Source: Sorangium aterium (GTDB lineage Bacteria > Myxococcota_A > Polyangia > Polyangiales > Polyangiaceae). Taken from it: a stretch of 64,000 nucleotides of DNA. The stretch is from the NCBI RefSeq assembly GCF_028368935.1, contig NZ_JAQNDK010000001.1:2108001-2172000 (forward strand), written 5' to 3'. Within the stretch, counting starts at the first letter, position 1, and each line of letters opens with the position of its first letter. Below the pieces are notes generated by a model, which did no database searches, was not told the DNA's origin, and saw only the letters and a program-made list of their open reading frames with translations. This document shows positions 40,220 to 50,000 of the stretch, piece by piece. A program made the translations under genes and the position numbers.

Positions 40220-41841
40220 CCGCCCTGGGGCGGCACGTGGCCGAGCTGCAAAACCGGACGCCGGCGGCGCGGCTCGATCGCGAGCGCGGGCGAGCGCGGC
40301 TGCTCGCGGCGGCGCGGCTGCCCGATACGGAGCAAGCCGCTCGTGGATCGGGGCTCCGCCGCGGGTCCCCCGGAGCGCCGCGGCTGGCGAGGCTCCGCGG
40401 CGACGGCGCGGCGAGCGGCCCCGGACTGCCGGCGCCCGGAAGGCCCTTCGCGGCGCGGCGCGCCGTCTCGCTGGCGGCAGCGGCGCTGGTCGTCGCCGCG
40501 CTCGCCGTGGCGTTCGTGGCGCGCCCCCGCGCTCCCATGCGCTTCGAGCTCGGGACGGCCGAGCCAGGGGTCGTCGGCGCGTGGATCGCCGCGCCGACCA
40601 CGGCGGAGCTGCCGATCCGGTTCTCCGACGGCTCGCTGCTCCGCCTCGCGCCCGGGGGGCGCGCCCGCGTCGCCTCGGTGGACGCGGACGGCGCGGAGCT
40701 CTCCCTCGAGCGAGGCGCGCTCGATCTCTCGGTCGTCCACCGCGAGGGCGCGCGCTGGACGGTGCGGGTCGGGCCGTTCCAGGTCCACGTGATCGGGACG
40801 CGCTTCGAGACCCGCTGGGACCCGGAGACCGAGCAGCTCGTTGTCGCGCTGCGCGAGGGGGTGATCACGGTCTCCGGGCCGGTGGTGGGTGATGCGCGCG
40901 CCGTCCGCGCCGGCGAGCGGCTCACCATCTCGGCCGCGACGAACACCCTCGCGGTGGGCTCGATCGACGCCGCCTCGGGCCTCACCTCGACGGCGGTCCC
41001 CCAGGGCGCGCCTGCCTCGAGCGCGGCCGCTCCAGGCGCGCCTGCCCCGAGCGAAGCCGCTCCAGGCGCGGCGCCCTCGAGCGCGACCGCTCCGAGCGCG
41101 GCGGCCACGAGCGCGGCCGCTCCGAGCGCGGCGCCCTCGACGAGCGGGCCTTTCGCGACCGCCCGCGCCCCGGGAGCGGGGACGGCCGCGCTGGAAGGGC
41201 GAGCGGGCGGCGGGGGCTCGGTCGCTCCCCTGCCCGCGCGCCGAGAGGCGTCGTCGTGGCGCGCCCTGGCCCTCGAGGCCAGGTACAGGGACGCCCTGGC
41301 CGCCGCGGAGGGCGACGGCTTCGACGCGCTCTGCGATGCAGCGAGCGCGAGCGATCTGCGCGCGCTCGGCGACGCCGCCCGGCTCGGTGGGAGCCCGGCG
41401 CGCGCCGCCCAGGCCTTCGCCTCCCTCCGCGCCCGGTTCCCTGGCTCGCCCGAGGCGGCGTCGGCCGCGTTCATGCTGGGGAGGATCGCCCAGGACCAGA
41501 GCAAGGACCACGCGGCCGCCGCAGGCTGGTTCGCCCGGTACCTGAGCGAGCAGCCGGCGGGCCCGTTCGCCGCCGACGCCGCGGGGCGCCTCGTCGAGGC
41601 GGAGGACAGGCGGGGCGACGAGGCGGGCGCCCGGAGGGCGGCCGAGCAGTACCTCGCCGCTCATCCGAGCGGCTCGCACGCGGGGTACGCGAAGCACGTG
41701 CTCGCGCGCGGCGCGAAGGCGATCACCCCCGGAGGCTCGCCAGGCAGGCCAGTCACCCCCGGAGGCTCGCCAGGCAGGCCAGTCACCCCCGGAGGCTCGC
41801 CCGGCGAGCCGGGCCCTGCCGCCGAGCCTCCGGCGCCGTGA
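40195..41841 (+). CDS. FecR-domain membrane protein with TPR-like C-terminus
   Basis: This 548-residue protein starts at a GTG preceded by GGAGG at 40184, inside the sigma factor gene. A cytoplasmic segment of about 90 residues, the probable sigma-binding part, precedes a single membrane segment (about 91–109, LAAAALVVAALAVAFVA). A periplasmic FecR domain (about 120–250) shows LERGALDLSVVHREGARW, VGPFQVHVIGTRFETRWD and VALREGVITVSGP. An Ala/Ser/Pro-rich linker of about 90 residues leads to helical TPR-like units (ARYRDALAAAEGDG, AAFMLGRIAQDQ, AGARRAAEQYLAAHP). It ends in a Gly/Pro repeat. By analogy with FecR proteins it should sense an envelope signal and regulate the sigma factor. The gene overlaps its downstream neighbour by four bases. 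Confidence 0.88.
   Translation: MGQSERPLTALGRHVAELQNRTPAARLDRERGRARLLAAARLPDTEQAARGSGLRRGSPGAPRLARLRGDGAASGPGLPAPGRPFAARRAVSLAAAALVVAALAVAFVARPRAPMRFELGTAEPGVVGAWIAAPTTAELPIRFSDGSLLRLAPGGRARVASVDADGAELSLERGALDLSVVHREGARWTVRVGPFQVHVIGTRFETRWDPETEQLVVALREGVITVSGPVVGDARAVRAGERLTISAATNTLAVGSIDAASGLTSTAVPQGAPASSAAAPGAPAPSEAAPGAAPSSATAPSAAATSAAAPSAAPSTSGPFATARAPGAGTAALEGRAGGGGSVAPLPARREASSWRALALEARYRDALAAAEGDGFDALCDAASASDLRALGDAARLGGSPARAAQAFASLRARFPGSPEAASAAFMLGRIAQDQSKDHAAAAGWFARYLSEQPAGPFAADAAGRLVEAEDRRGDEAGARRAAEQYLAAHPSGSHAGYAKHVLARGAKAITPGGSPGRPVTPGGSPGRPVTPGGSPGEPGPAAEPPAP
41723..41806 (+). repeat. 30-base tandem repeat at the 3' end of the FecR gene
   Basis: Two full 30-base units and a partial third (starting TCACCCCCGGAGGCTCGCC) encode the C-terminal VTPGGSPGRP repeats. 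The unit is a multiple of three, so copy-number changes keep the frame. Confidence 0.85.
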
Positions 41842-42902
41842 GACGCCGCTCCGCGACGCTCCTCCTCGCCGGGGCCGCGCTCGCCGCCGGGGCCTCGCTC
41901 CCGGAGGGCGCGCGCGCCGACGAGGCCCGGACCGAAGCCCCCTCGACCATCGCTGTCCTCTGCGCCCCCGGCGATCGCTTCGGCCTGCGGATCGTGGCCG
42001 AGATCGAGTCGCTGGGCTTCCGGGCGGAGCGCCTCGACCCCGCGACCGAGCCGGCGTCGCGCGCGTCCCTCGAGGCCTCGGCGCGCGAGGTGGGCGCCAT
42101 CGCCGCGATCCGCGCCGTCCCCTCCGAGCGCGGCGTCGAGATCTGGATCGCCGATCGGGTGACCGGCAAGACCGTCCTCCGCGAGATGGCGGACGACGGC
42201 GGCACGCCCGACCGCGACGCGGCGCTCGCGCTCCGCGCCGTCGAGCTCCTGCGCGCCAGCCTCCTCGAGGTCGGCCTGCCCGAGCCCCCGCCCGGAGAGG
42301 TGCCCGCGACGCCCGAGATCCGCGAGAAGCTGCGGGTGCGCGCGCCGGACACGCCGCCCGCGCCGGCCCAGAGGCCGTCGCCGGCGCTCCGGCTCTCCCT
42401 CGCTCCCGGCGTGCTGCTGAGCCCAGGCGGCTTCGGCGCGGAGGTCAGCGTCGATGTCGGCCTCTCCTGGATGCCGAGCGAGCACGTCGGCGCGATCGCG
42501 TTCGCCGCGATCCCGATCAGCGCCCACCAGATCGAGCGATCGCAAGGCACCGCCGAGCTCTCCGTCCTGCTCGCCGGCGGGGGAGCGCGCTTCCAGCTGG
42601 CCCCGCGCGACAGCCCGTGGACGGCCTCGGCAGACTTCGGCTTCTCGGCCGTGTTGCTCTGGAGCTCGGGGGTGTCCAGCCAAGGCTTCCGCTCGAGCGC
42701 ATCCGCCGCGGTGGCCGCCAGCCCCTTCGCGGGCGTCGGCCTCTCCTTCGCCCTGACTCCCACCTTCCGGCTGCGCGCCGACGCCCTCGCCAGCGTGCTC
42801 GTCCAGGGTGTCTCCGTCCGTTTCGTCGAGCAGGAGACAGCGACCTGGGGCAAACCGTTCATCCTCTCTTCAGCCGGCATCGAGCTCGATCTGCTTTTAT
42901 GA
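41838..42902 (+). CDS. Secreted protein, probable outer-membrane component of the sigma/FecR operon
   Basis: This 354-residue protein starts at a GTG overlapping the preceding stop (GTGA), so it is translationally coupled to the FecR gene. It has a signal peptide (ATLLLAGAALAAGASLPEGARA). The N-terminal half (residues about 35–150) alternates beta and helix (TIAVLCAPGDRFGLRIVAEI, ERGVEIWIADRVTGK). After a Pro-rich linker the C-terminal half shows amphipathic beta strands (LRLSLAPGVLLSPGGFGAEVSVDVGLS-like, PFAGVGLSFALTPTFRLRADALASV) and ends in Leu-Leu-Leu, as expected for a small beta-barrel. The exact family is not recognised. Its position suggests it serves the same envelope stress or uptake function as the two genes upstream. 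Confidence 0.78.
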   Translation: MRRRSATLLLAGAALAAGASLPEGARADEARTEAPSTIAVLCAPGDRFGLRIVAEIESLGFRAERLDPATEPASRASLEASAREVGAIAAIRAVPSERGVEIWIADRVTGKTVLREMADDGGTPDRDAALALRAVELLRASLLEVGLPEPPPGEVPATPEIREKLRVRAPDTPPAPAQRPSPALRLSLAPGVLLSPGGFGAEVSVDVGLSWMPSEHVGAIAFAAIPISAHQIERSQGTAELSVLLAGGGARFQLAPRDSPWTASADFGFSAVLLWSSGVSSQGFRSSASAAVAASPFAGVGLSFALTPTFRLRADALASVLVQGVSVRFVEQETATWGKPFILSSAGIELDLLL

Positions 42903-42960
42903 GCCGCCGTCACGCGCCGGAGGGACTTCACCTCTGGAGCCTGGCCTGGAGGTCGTTCGA

Positions 42961-43575
42961 ATGAAACGATGGATGATGGTCCTCGGAGCGATGGCGGTGA
43001 TGAACAGCGGATGTGAAGAGATCGTCTTCAATCCCATTCAAAATGGGGGTTGGGGGAGCCCCCCGGCCCCCATGGTGCCCGACGACGGCGATGAGGTGGA
43101 CGACGACGATGTAGACGACGTGGACGACGGCGCCTCGGCCGTCCACGTCATCGCGCTGCGAGGCAGCGACGTGGTCCCCGGCTCCCTCTACTTCACGGGC
43201 AGTCCACCGCCCTGGGAGACCCCGGACGCACTCGTCCTGTACTTCAGCAACGCTGTCGAGCAGTGCGCCCAGCCCGTGCTCGATCTCGAGGCCGGCGTCG
43301 ACTGTGACAAGGCAGGTACCTGGCAATTCATCCTGATGATTCCGCCCGAGCTCAACGAGCCAGGTCTCATCGATCTCTCCGCCATGCACATCCCCTTCTC
43401 CAAAACTGTGATCTTCTCCGGTTGCGGTGGCGCGAGCGGCTCGGGTCCCGGCCATGAGGGCACGCTCGAGATCGTCAGCAGCGACGAGACCTCGCTGTTC
43501 GTGAAGGTGCGGGGCGCGGGCGACGAGAACTGGCCGGTCGACGGCGATTACACGGTCCAGCGCTGCGGCACATAG
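42961..43575 (+). CDS. Acidic exported lipoprotein-like protein
   Basis: This 204-residue protein starts at an ATG with TGGAGG eight bases upstream. The signal segment (MMVLGAMAVMNSGC) ends at a cysteine; the lipobox is imperfect because Asn stands at -3. Next come a Gly/Pro segment and a run of Asp and Glu (DDGDEVDDDDVDDVDDG) that could bind cations or act as a spacer. The rest looks like one beta-sandwich domain with four cysteines (EQCAQ, VDCDK, SGCGG and the terminal QRCGT). No family is recognised. It follows the sigma/FecR operon by 58 bases on the same strand and may be its last gene. Confidence 0.75.
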   Translation: MKRWMMVLGAMAVMNSGCEEIVFNPIQNGGWGSPPAPMVPDDGDEVDDDDVDDVDDGASAVHVIALRGSDVVPGSLYFTGSPPPWETPDALVLYFSNAVEQCAQPVLDLEAGVDCDKAGTWQFILMIPPELNEPGLIDLSAMHIPFSKTVIFSGCGGASGSGPGHEGTLEIVSSDETSLFVKVRGAGDENWPVDGDYTVQRCGT

Positions 43576-43705
43576 CTCCACGGTCACACGGCGGCTCGCC
43601 GTCAGGCTCCCGGAGGAGCAGCACAGCGCGCCCGCGCGGCAGGCGGCGGCGGATCCTCGGCGAATTCCCTCGCTTCCCCTCGTCGTCGCAGGCGAGCGGG
43701 CGCGA

Positions 43706-43756
43706 CGGCGCTTTGCCATTTTCCATGGCGGAGCGCGGCGCGTTTGGCAACATGCA
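43706..43756 (+). promoter_or_regulatory. Diverged upstream block of kinase copy 7
   Basis: GCATGCACC-like sequence replaces the usual GTGTA, but CCATTTTCC, GCGCGTTTGGCA and the 64-base distance from TTGGCA (43744) to the ATG are kept. It resembles the block of copy 8 more than those of copies 2–6. Confidence 0.45.
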
Positions 43757-43807
43757 CCGACGCTCGACGCCTCGGAGGCCGCCGCGTCGGCCTTCGAAGA
43801 TCCCCCT

Positions 43808-46800
43808 ATGGCCGATAGTCCACGCTACGTCGTGATCGAGGTCCTGCACGACGGGCCCGAGACGATCCTCTACCGAGCCCGGCGCGAGGAGGACGGCCGG
43901 CCGGTGGTGCTCAAGGTCCTGCGGCGCGACCACGCGAGCCCCCGCGCCCTCGGCCGGCTGCGCCACGAGCACGAGGTCGCCAGGGCGCTCGACTCGACGG
44001 CCATCGTCAAGGCCCACGGGATCGAGGCGTTCCGGGACCAAATGACGCTGGTCCTCGAGGATTTCGGCGGCCGCTCGCTCGACCGGCTCATCCAGGGGCC
44101 GACACCGCTCGAGCGCTTCTTCCCCCTCGCGCTCCGCCTCTCGGGCGCGGTCGCCGAGCTGCATCGACACCACGTCATCCACAGGGACATCAAGCCCCAG
44201 AACCTGCTCTACAACCCCGATACCGGGGAGGTGAAGATCACCGACCTCGGGATCGCCTGCCTCTCGCCCCGCGAATGCCACGACCTCTCCCACGACGGGC
44301 TCATCGCGGGGACGCTGGCGTACATGGCGCCCGAGCAGACGGGCCGGATGAACCGCCCCACCGATGAGCGGACCGACCTGTACTCCCTCGGCGTCACCTT
44401 CTACGAGCTGCTGACCGGCGCCTTGCCCTTCCAGGCGAGCGATCCCGTGGGATGGGTGTATTGCCACGTCGCCCTGCGCCCATCCCCACCCCACGCGCTC
44501 GTCCCCTCGATTCCCCCGCAGCTGTCGGCGGTCGTCCTCAAGCTGCTCTCCAAGTCCGCCGAGGATCGCTACCAGAGCGCGCTCGGCCTGCAGCACGACC
44601 TCGACGAGTGCTCCGCCAGGTGGCGAGCGAGCGGGGCGATTCCGCCCTTCCCGCTCGGCGAGCGCGATCTCTCCGATCGGTTCCAGATCCCGCAGCGGCT
44701 CTACGGCCGCGAGCGCGAGCTGAGGGACCTGCTCGCCGCGTTCGACCGGACGGTCGCGAGCGGCCGCCCCGAGCTCGTGCTCGTGTCCGGCTACTCGGGT
44801 GTCGGCAAGTCGTCGCTCGTCGCCGAGCTGCGCGGGCCGGTGGTGCGCGAGCGGGGCTTCTTCCTCTCCGGCAAGTTCGAACAGCTGAGGCGCGACGTCC
44901 CTTACCACGCCTTCCTCCAGGCGTTCCGGGCGCTCTTGCGGGAGATCCTGTGCGTGAGCGAGGAGGAGCTCGAGCGCTGGCGGCAGCGCCTCCGGGAGGC
45001 CGTCGGCTCGACCGGCGCGCTGCTCGCCGGCGTGCTCCCCGAGCTCGCGCTGCTCCTCGGCCCGCAGCCGCCCGTGCCCGAGCTCCCGGCCGTCGAGGCC
45101 CGGCACCGGTTCCATGCGGCGCTCCAGCGCTTCGTGGCGGCGTGCGTCCAGGAGGAGCACCCCATGGTGCTCTTCCTCGACGATCTCCAGTGGGCCGACG
45201 CCGGGAGCCTCCAGCTGCTCGAGCAGCTCATCACCTACACCGAGACCGGACACCTCCTGCTCATCGGCGCTTACCGGGACAACGAGGTCGGCCCGGCGCA
45301 CCCGCTGCCGCTCATGCTGGCCGACGCGCGGAAGCGCGGCGCGACCTTCAGCGACCTCGTCCTCGCGCCGCTCTCCGCCTCCGACGTCGGGGCGCTCGTC
45401 GCGGGGGCGGTCCACGCCGCGGCCCAGCGCTCCGAGCCGCTCGCGCGGCTCGTCCACGAGAAGACCGGCGGCAACCCCTTCTTCGCGATCCAGTTCCTCT
45501 TCGAGCTGCACCAGGAAGGCCTCATCGCCTTCGACGCGAAGGCCGGCGCCTTTCAATGGGACATCGCCGCGATCCGCGACAAGGGCTTCACCGACAACGT
45601 CGTCGAGCTGATGGTGGGCAAGCTGAAGCGGCTCCCCGTCCCGACGCAGGACGCGCTCAAGCTCGCCGCCTGCCTCGGCGCCAGCCTGGACCTCGACACC
45701 CTCGCGCTGGTCGCGAGCCGCCCTGCAGCCGAGCTCGGCGAGGCGCTCGCCGAGGCCGTGCGCGAGGGGCTGCTGCTCCGCCGGGGCGCCGCCTACCGGT
45801 TCCTCCACGATCGGGTGCAGCAGGCCGCCCATGCGCTGATCCCCGCCGGACAGCTCGCCGAGGTGCACCTCTGCATCGGCCGGCTGCTCCTGAAGGGCCA
45901 GCGCGCGGACGAGCGCGAGGAGGCGCTCTTCGACGTCGTGGGGCACCTGAACCGCGGCGCCGCGCTCCTCCGTTGCCAGGCGGAGCGCGACGAGCTCGCC
46001 GCGCTGAACCTCCGCGCCGGCAGGAAGGCCAAGGCCGCCGCGGCCTTCCAGTCCGCCGCCGCGCTCTTCGCCGCGGGCCTCTCCCTGCTCGCGCCCGGCT
46101 GCTGGGAGGCGCGGCACGCGCTGACCTACGATCTGACCTTCGAGCGCGCGCACGCCGCGTACATCACCGGCGGCTTCGACGAGGCCGAGCGGCTCCTGCG
46201 AGAGCTCATGGATCACGCGAGCACCGAGGCCGAGCGAGCCGCGGCCGTCGAGCTCGCCATCGCCCTGAGCGTGACCCGCGGGCAGTGCGCCCGCGCGGTC
46301 GAGATCGGGCTCTCGTTCCTCCGCTCCTGCGACGTGGACCTGTCGATCCCGCTCACCGAAGCGCGGCTCGCGGAGGAGACCGAGGGCGTCTGGAAGGCCC
46401 TCGGCGACCGGGCGATCGAGGGCCTGATCCGCCTGCCTCCCATGACGCACCCGACGTGCAAGATCGCGATGAGCGTCCTGGCGAGCGTGTCTGTCCCCGC
46501 GTACTTCGTGAACCCGGACCTGAACTACCTCGTCGTCGCGCGCATGGTGAAGCTCAGCCTGCAGCACGGGAATGCCGCGAGCTCGCCCCACGCGTATGCG
46601 GCCTTCGCGAAGGTGATCGGCCCGAAATACGGGCGGTACCAGGAGGGATATCTGTTCGGCAAGCTCGGTCATGACCTGGTGGAGAGGGACAACCTCCTCG
46701 CCATGAAGGCCATGGTCTTTTCCTTGTTCGGTAATCTGATCATCTTCTGGAAGCGCCACTACCGAGAGACGTATCCGTACACGCGCGCCGGCTTCAACGC

Positions 46801-49800
46801 CGCGGTCGAGACCGGCAACCTGAACGAGGCGTGCTTCCTCTGCATCTGGGCCCCGCTGTTCCCGCTGCTCGCCGGCGAGCCGCTGGAGGACGTCCTCCGC
46901 GAGGTCGAGGAGCACCTCCGCTTCGTGCGCAAGACCGGATACGAGTTCGTCTACAACATCCTCCTGGGCGCCTACGCGCTTGTCCAGGCGCTGCGAGGCA
47001 GGCCGGCCCGGCTCCCGATGATGGATGGATCCGAGCTGGATCCGGGCGCGTTCGAGGCGCGGCTGCCTCCCGGGGACATGGGCGGCGTGCTCAGCTTTTA
47101 TTGCAGCTTGAAGGCCCAGGGGCTGTTCTTGCTCGGCTCCCCCGCGGAGGCGTGCGAGGCGACGCGCCGGGTGATCGTCGACAGGCCCTGGAGGACCGAG
47201 CCGCACGCGCTCGTGGCGGAGGACTTCTATTATCACGCGCTCGCGCTCGCGGCGCTCGTCGACGACGGCAATGCGCACGACGCGCGCAGCCCGCGCGAGG
47301 CGCCGCCGTCGCCGGAGCGGGAGCTGCCGGACGAGCTGCTCGACTGCGAGCGGCAGCTCGGCGAGTGGGCCAGGAGCGGCCCCGACAATTACCTCCACAA
47401 GCACGCCCTGGTCCGCGCCGAGATCGCCCGGCTCCGCGGGCAGGAACCGGAGGCGACCCGGCTCTACGAGCAGGCCGCGTCGGCGGCGCGGGAGGGCGGC
47501 TTCGTCCAGCACGAGGCCATCGCCTGCGAGCTCGCCGCGGCGTTCTACCGCGCGCGCGGCCTCGCCACGGCCGCCGACGCCCATCTTCAGAAGGCCCGCG
47601 CCGCCTACTTCCGCTGGGGCGCCCACGCCAAGGTGGAGCAGCTCGACCAGCGTTATCCCTTCCTCGTCGAGCGAAAGCCGATCGCCCCCACCGTCACCTT
47701 CGCCGTCCGCGCCGAGCAGTTCGACGTCCTGTCCATCGTCAAGGCCTCTCAGAGCATCTCCGGCGAGCTCAAGCTCCCGCGCCTGCTCGAGATGCTCCTG
47801 CGCACGGTGATCGAGCACGCGGGCGCAGAGGAAGGCTATGTGCTCCTGGCCCGAGGAGATCGCCTGTCGACCGCGGCGGCGATCGCCGGGTCCGGGGGCG
47901 CCGCGCGGCTGCTCGACGCGGGCGAGGCGGCGGCGGCCGCGCTGCCGCAATCCATCCTCAACTACGTTCGCCGCAGCCACGAGCGCGTGCTGCTCGATGA
48001 CGCCGCCGGGCGGCACCCTTTCCTGGAAGAGGAGTATTTCACGCGGAAGAAGCCGAGGTCGGTGCTGTGCCTGCCGATCGTGCGCCAGGCGCGGCTGCTC
48101 GGCGTGCTCTACCTGGAGAACCGGCTCGTGGCCGGGGCGTTCACTCCCGGGCGGCTCACCGTGCTCGAGCTGCTCGCCTCGCAGTCGGCCATCTCGCTCG
48201 AGAACGCCATGCTCTACGCCGATATCGAGCAGGAGAACGCCGAGCGGCGGCGGGCGGAGCGGGAGCTCCAGACCAACCAGAAGACGCTCCAGGCCATCAT
48301 CGACAACTCCGCGGCGGCCATCTACCTCAAGGATCGCGAGGGCCGGCACCTGCTCGCCAACCGCGGGGTGAGCCGCGCCCTCGGCAGGCCGCTCGATCAG
48401 ATCATCGGAAAGACCAGCGCCGAGCTCCTGCCCGCCGCGCGCGCCGAGGCGCTGGACGCGCACGACCGGCAAGTGCTCGACAGGGGCGAGCCGCTCGAGT
48501 TCGAGGAAGAGCTGTTCATGGAGGACGGGCCGCGCACCTACCTGTCGGTCAAGTTCCCGCTCGGCGAGGACGTGATGTCCGGCGTGATCTGCGGCGTCTC
48601 CACCGACATCACCGAGCGCAAGCGCGCCGAGCTGGCCGAGCGCTTCCTCGCCGAGGCGAGCCGCAAGCTCATGGCCCTCGGCTACGGCGCCACCCTCGAG
48701 AGCGTCGCGCAGCTCGCCGTGCCCGAGCTGGCCGACCAGTGCGTGGTCGACGTGCGCCTCGATCCGGACACTCCGGAGCGCACGGCCACCGCGGGGGTGC
48801 CGGCCGAGCTCGCAGGTGCGGTGATGGACGCGCTGCAGCCGCTCTCGGCGGCGTCGCTGAGCCGCCCCGAGGTCGGCGACGTCCGCGCCGCGCCCCTCCT
48901 GGAACGGCTCGGCGTTCACTCCTTGCTCCGGGCTCCGCTCCTCGCGCGCGACCGGTGCTTCGGCGTCATGACCCTGCTCGCGACCTCGCCACGGCGCCGC
49001 TACGGCCCCGCCGAACTGTGGCTGGCCGAGGAGCTGGCGAGCCGCGCCGCGCTCACCCTCGACAACAGCCGCCTGTTCACCGAGGCCCAGGAGGCGATCG
49101 AGCGCCGCGACGAGTTCCTCCTCGTCGCTTCGCACGAGCTCAAGACCCCCCTCACCTCGCTCAAGATGCAGGCCCACCTCCTCGCCCGGCTCCTGCCCCG
49201 CTTCCAGCGCGCCGAGGTCGCTCCGGAGCGCATCGACGCCGCCATCCAGGTCCTCAACCGACAGATCGCGCGCCTCGCCCACCTGGTCAACGAGCTGCTC
49301 GACGTCACCCGCCTGAACGCCGGCCGCCCTCTCCCTCGCGCGCGCGCCCCTCGACCTGGCCGCCCTGACGCGCGAGGTCGTCGAGCGCATGCACCAGCAG
49401 CTCGCCGACGCCCGCTGCCGCACCCAGCTCGACCTGGACGAGCCCGTGGTCGGGCACTGGGATGCTTCTCGCATGGAGCAGGTCCTCATCAACCTCCTGT
49501 CCAACGCGCTCAAGTACGGCGCGGGAGGCCCCATTCACGTCGTCGTGCGCGGCCTGGAAGGCCGCGCGCTGCTCGTCGTCCGCGATCATGGCATCGGCAT
49601 CGCCGAGGCCGACCAGGCCAGGATCTTCGAGCGCTTCGAGCGCGCCGTCTCCGTCCGCAACTTCGGCGGCCTCGGCCTCGGCCTCTACATCGTCCGGTGG
49701 ATCGTCACCTCCCACGGCGGCACCATCCGCGTCGAGAGCGCGCCAGGCGCGGGCGCCACCTTCATCGTCGAGCTCCCCTTGCGCCCGGCCGAGGCGGAGA

Positions 49801-49835
49801 CAGACGGCCAGGGCACCTCCCTCTCGCCCACGTAG
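43808..49835 (+). CDS. Hybrid Ser/Thr–His kinase, copy 7, frameshifted before HATPase_c
   Basis: The paralogue is intact through residue about 1838. The Ser/Thr kinase has a canonical HRDIKPQN loop (the only copy with HRD) and DLG. Walker A is GYSGVGKSS with Lys334, and GAF1, PAS, GAF2 and HisKA with His1776 follow. At 49327–49329 it has CCC where copy 8 has CC. This single extra base shifts the frame; the HATPase_c domain then continues in the next frame from about 49330 to the stop at 49833–49835, with all motifs intact. Without correction the frame stays open into copy 8 up to 50878 as a meaningless Arg/Pro-rich extension. Either the insertion is a sequencing error in a GC run or the copy has lost its histidine kinase output. 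Confidence 0.88.
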
Positions 49836-49903
49836 GCGCTCACCCGGGCCCCCTCGGAGCGACCGGTCCACTCGCCGTCCTGCGGGCGAGCCGGTGCGAG
49901 GAC

Positions 49904-49948
49904 GCGCCGCCATTTCCCGTGGCGAAGCATGGCGCGTTTGGCACCATC
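49904..49948 (+). promoter_or_regulatory. Upstream block of kinase copy 8
   Basis: GCGCCGCCATTTCCCGTGGCG and GCGCGTTTGGCA are kept, with TTGGCA at 49938, 63 bases before the ATG. It is intermediate between the copy 2–6 form and the copy 7 form. Confidence 0.45.
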
Positions 49949-50000
49949 AGGCCCGACGCCGACGCCTCGGAGGCCGCTCCGGCTGCCGACGATCCGACCT

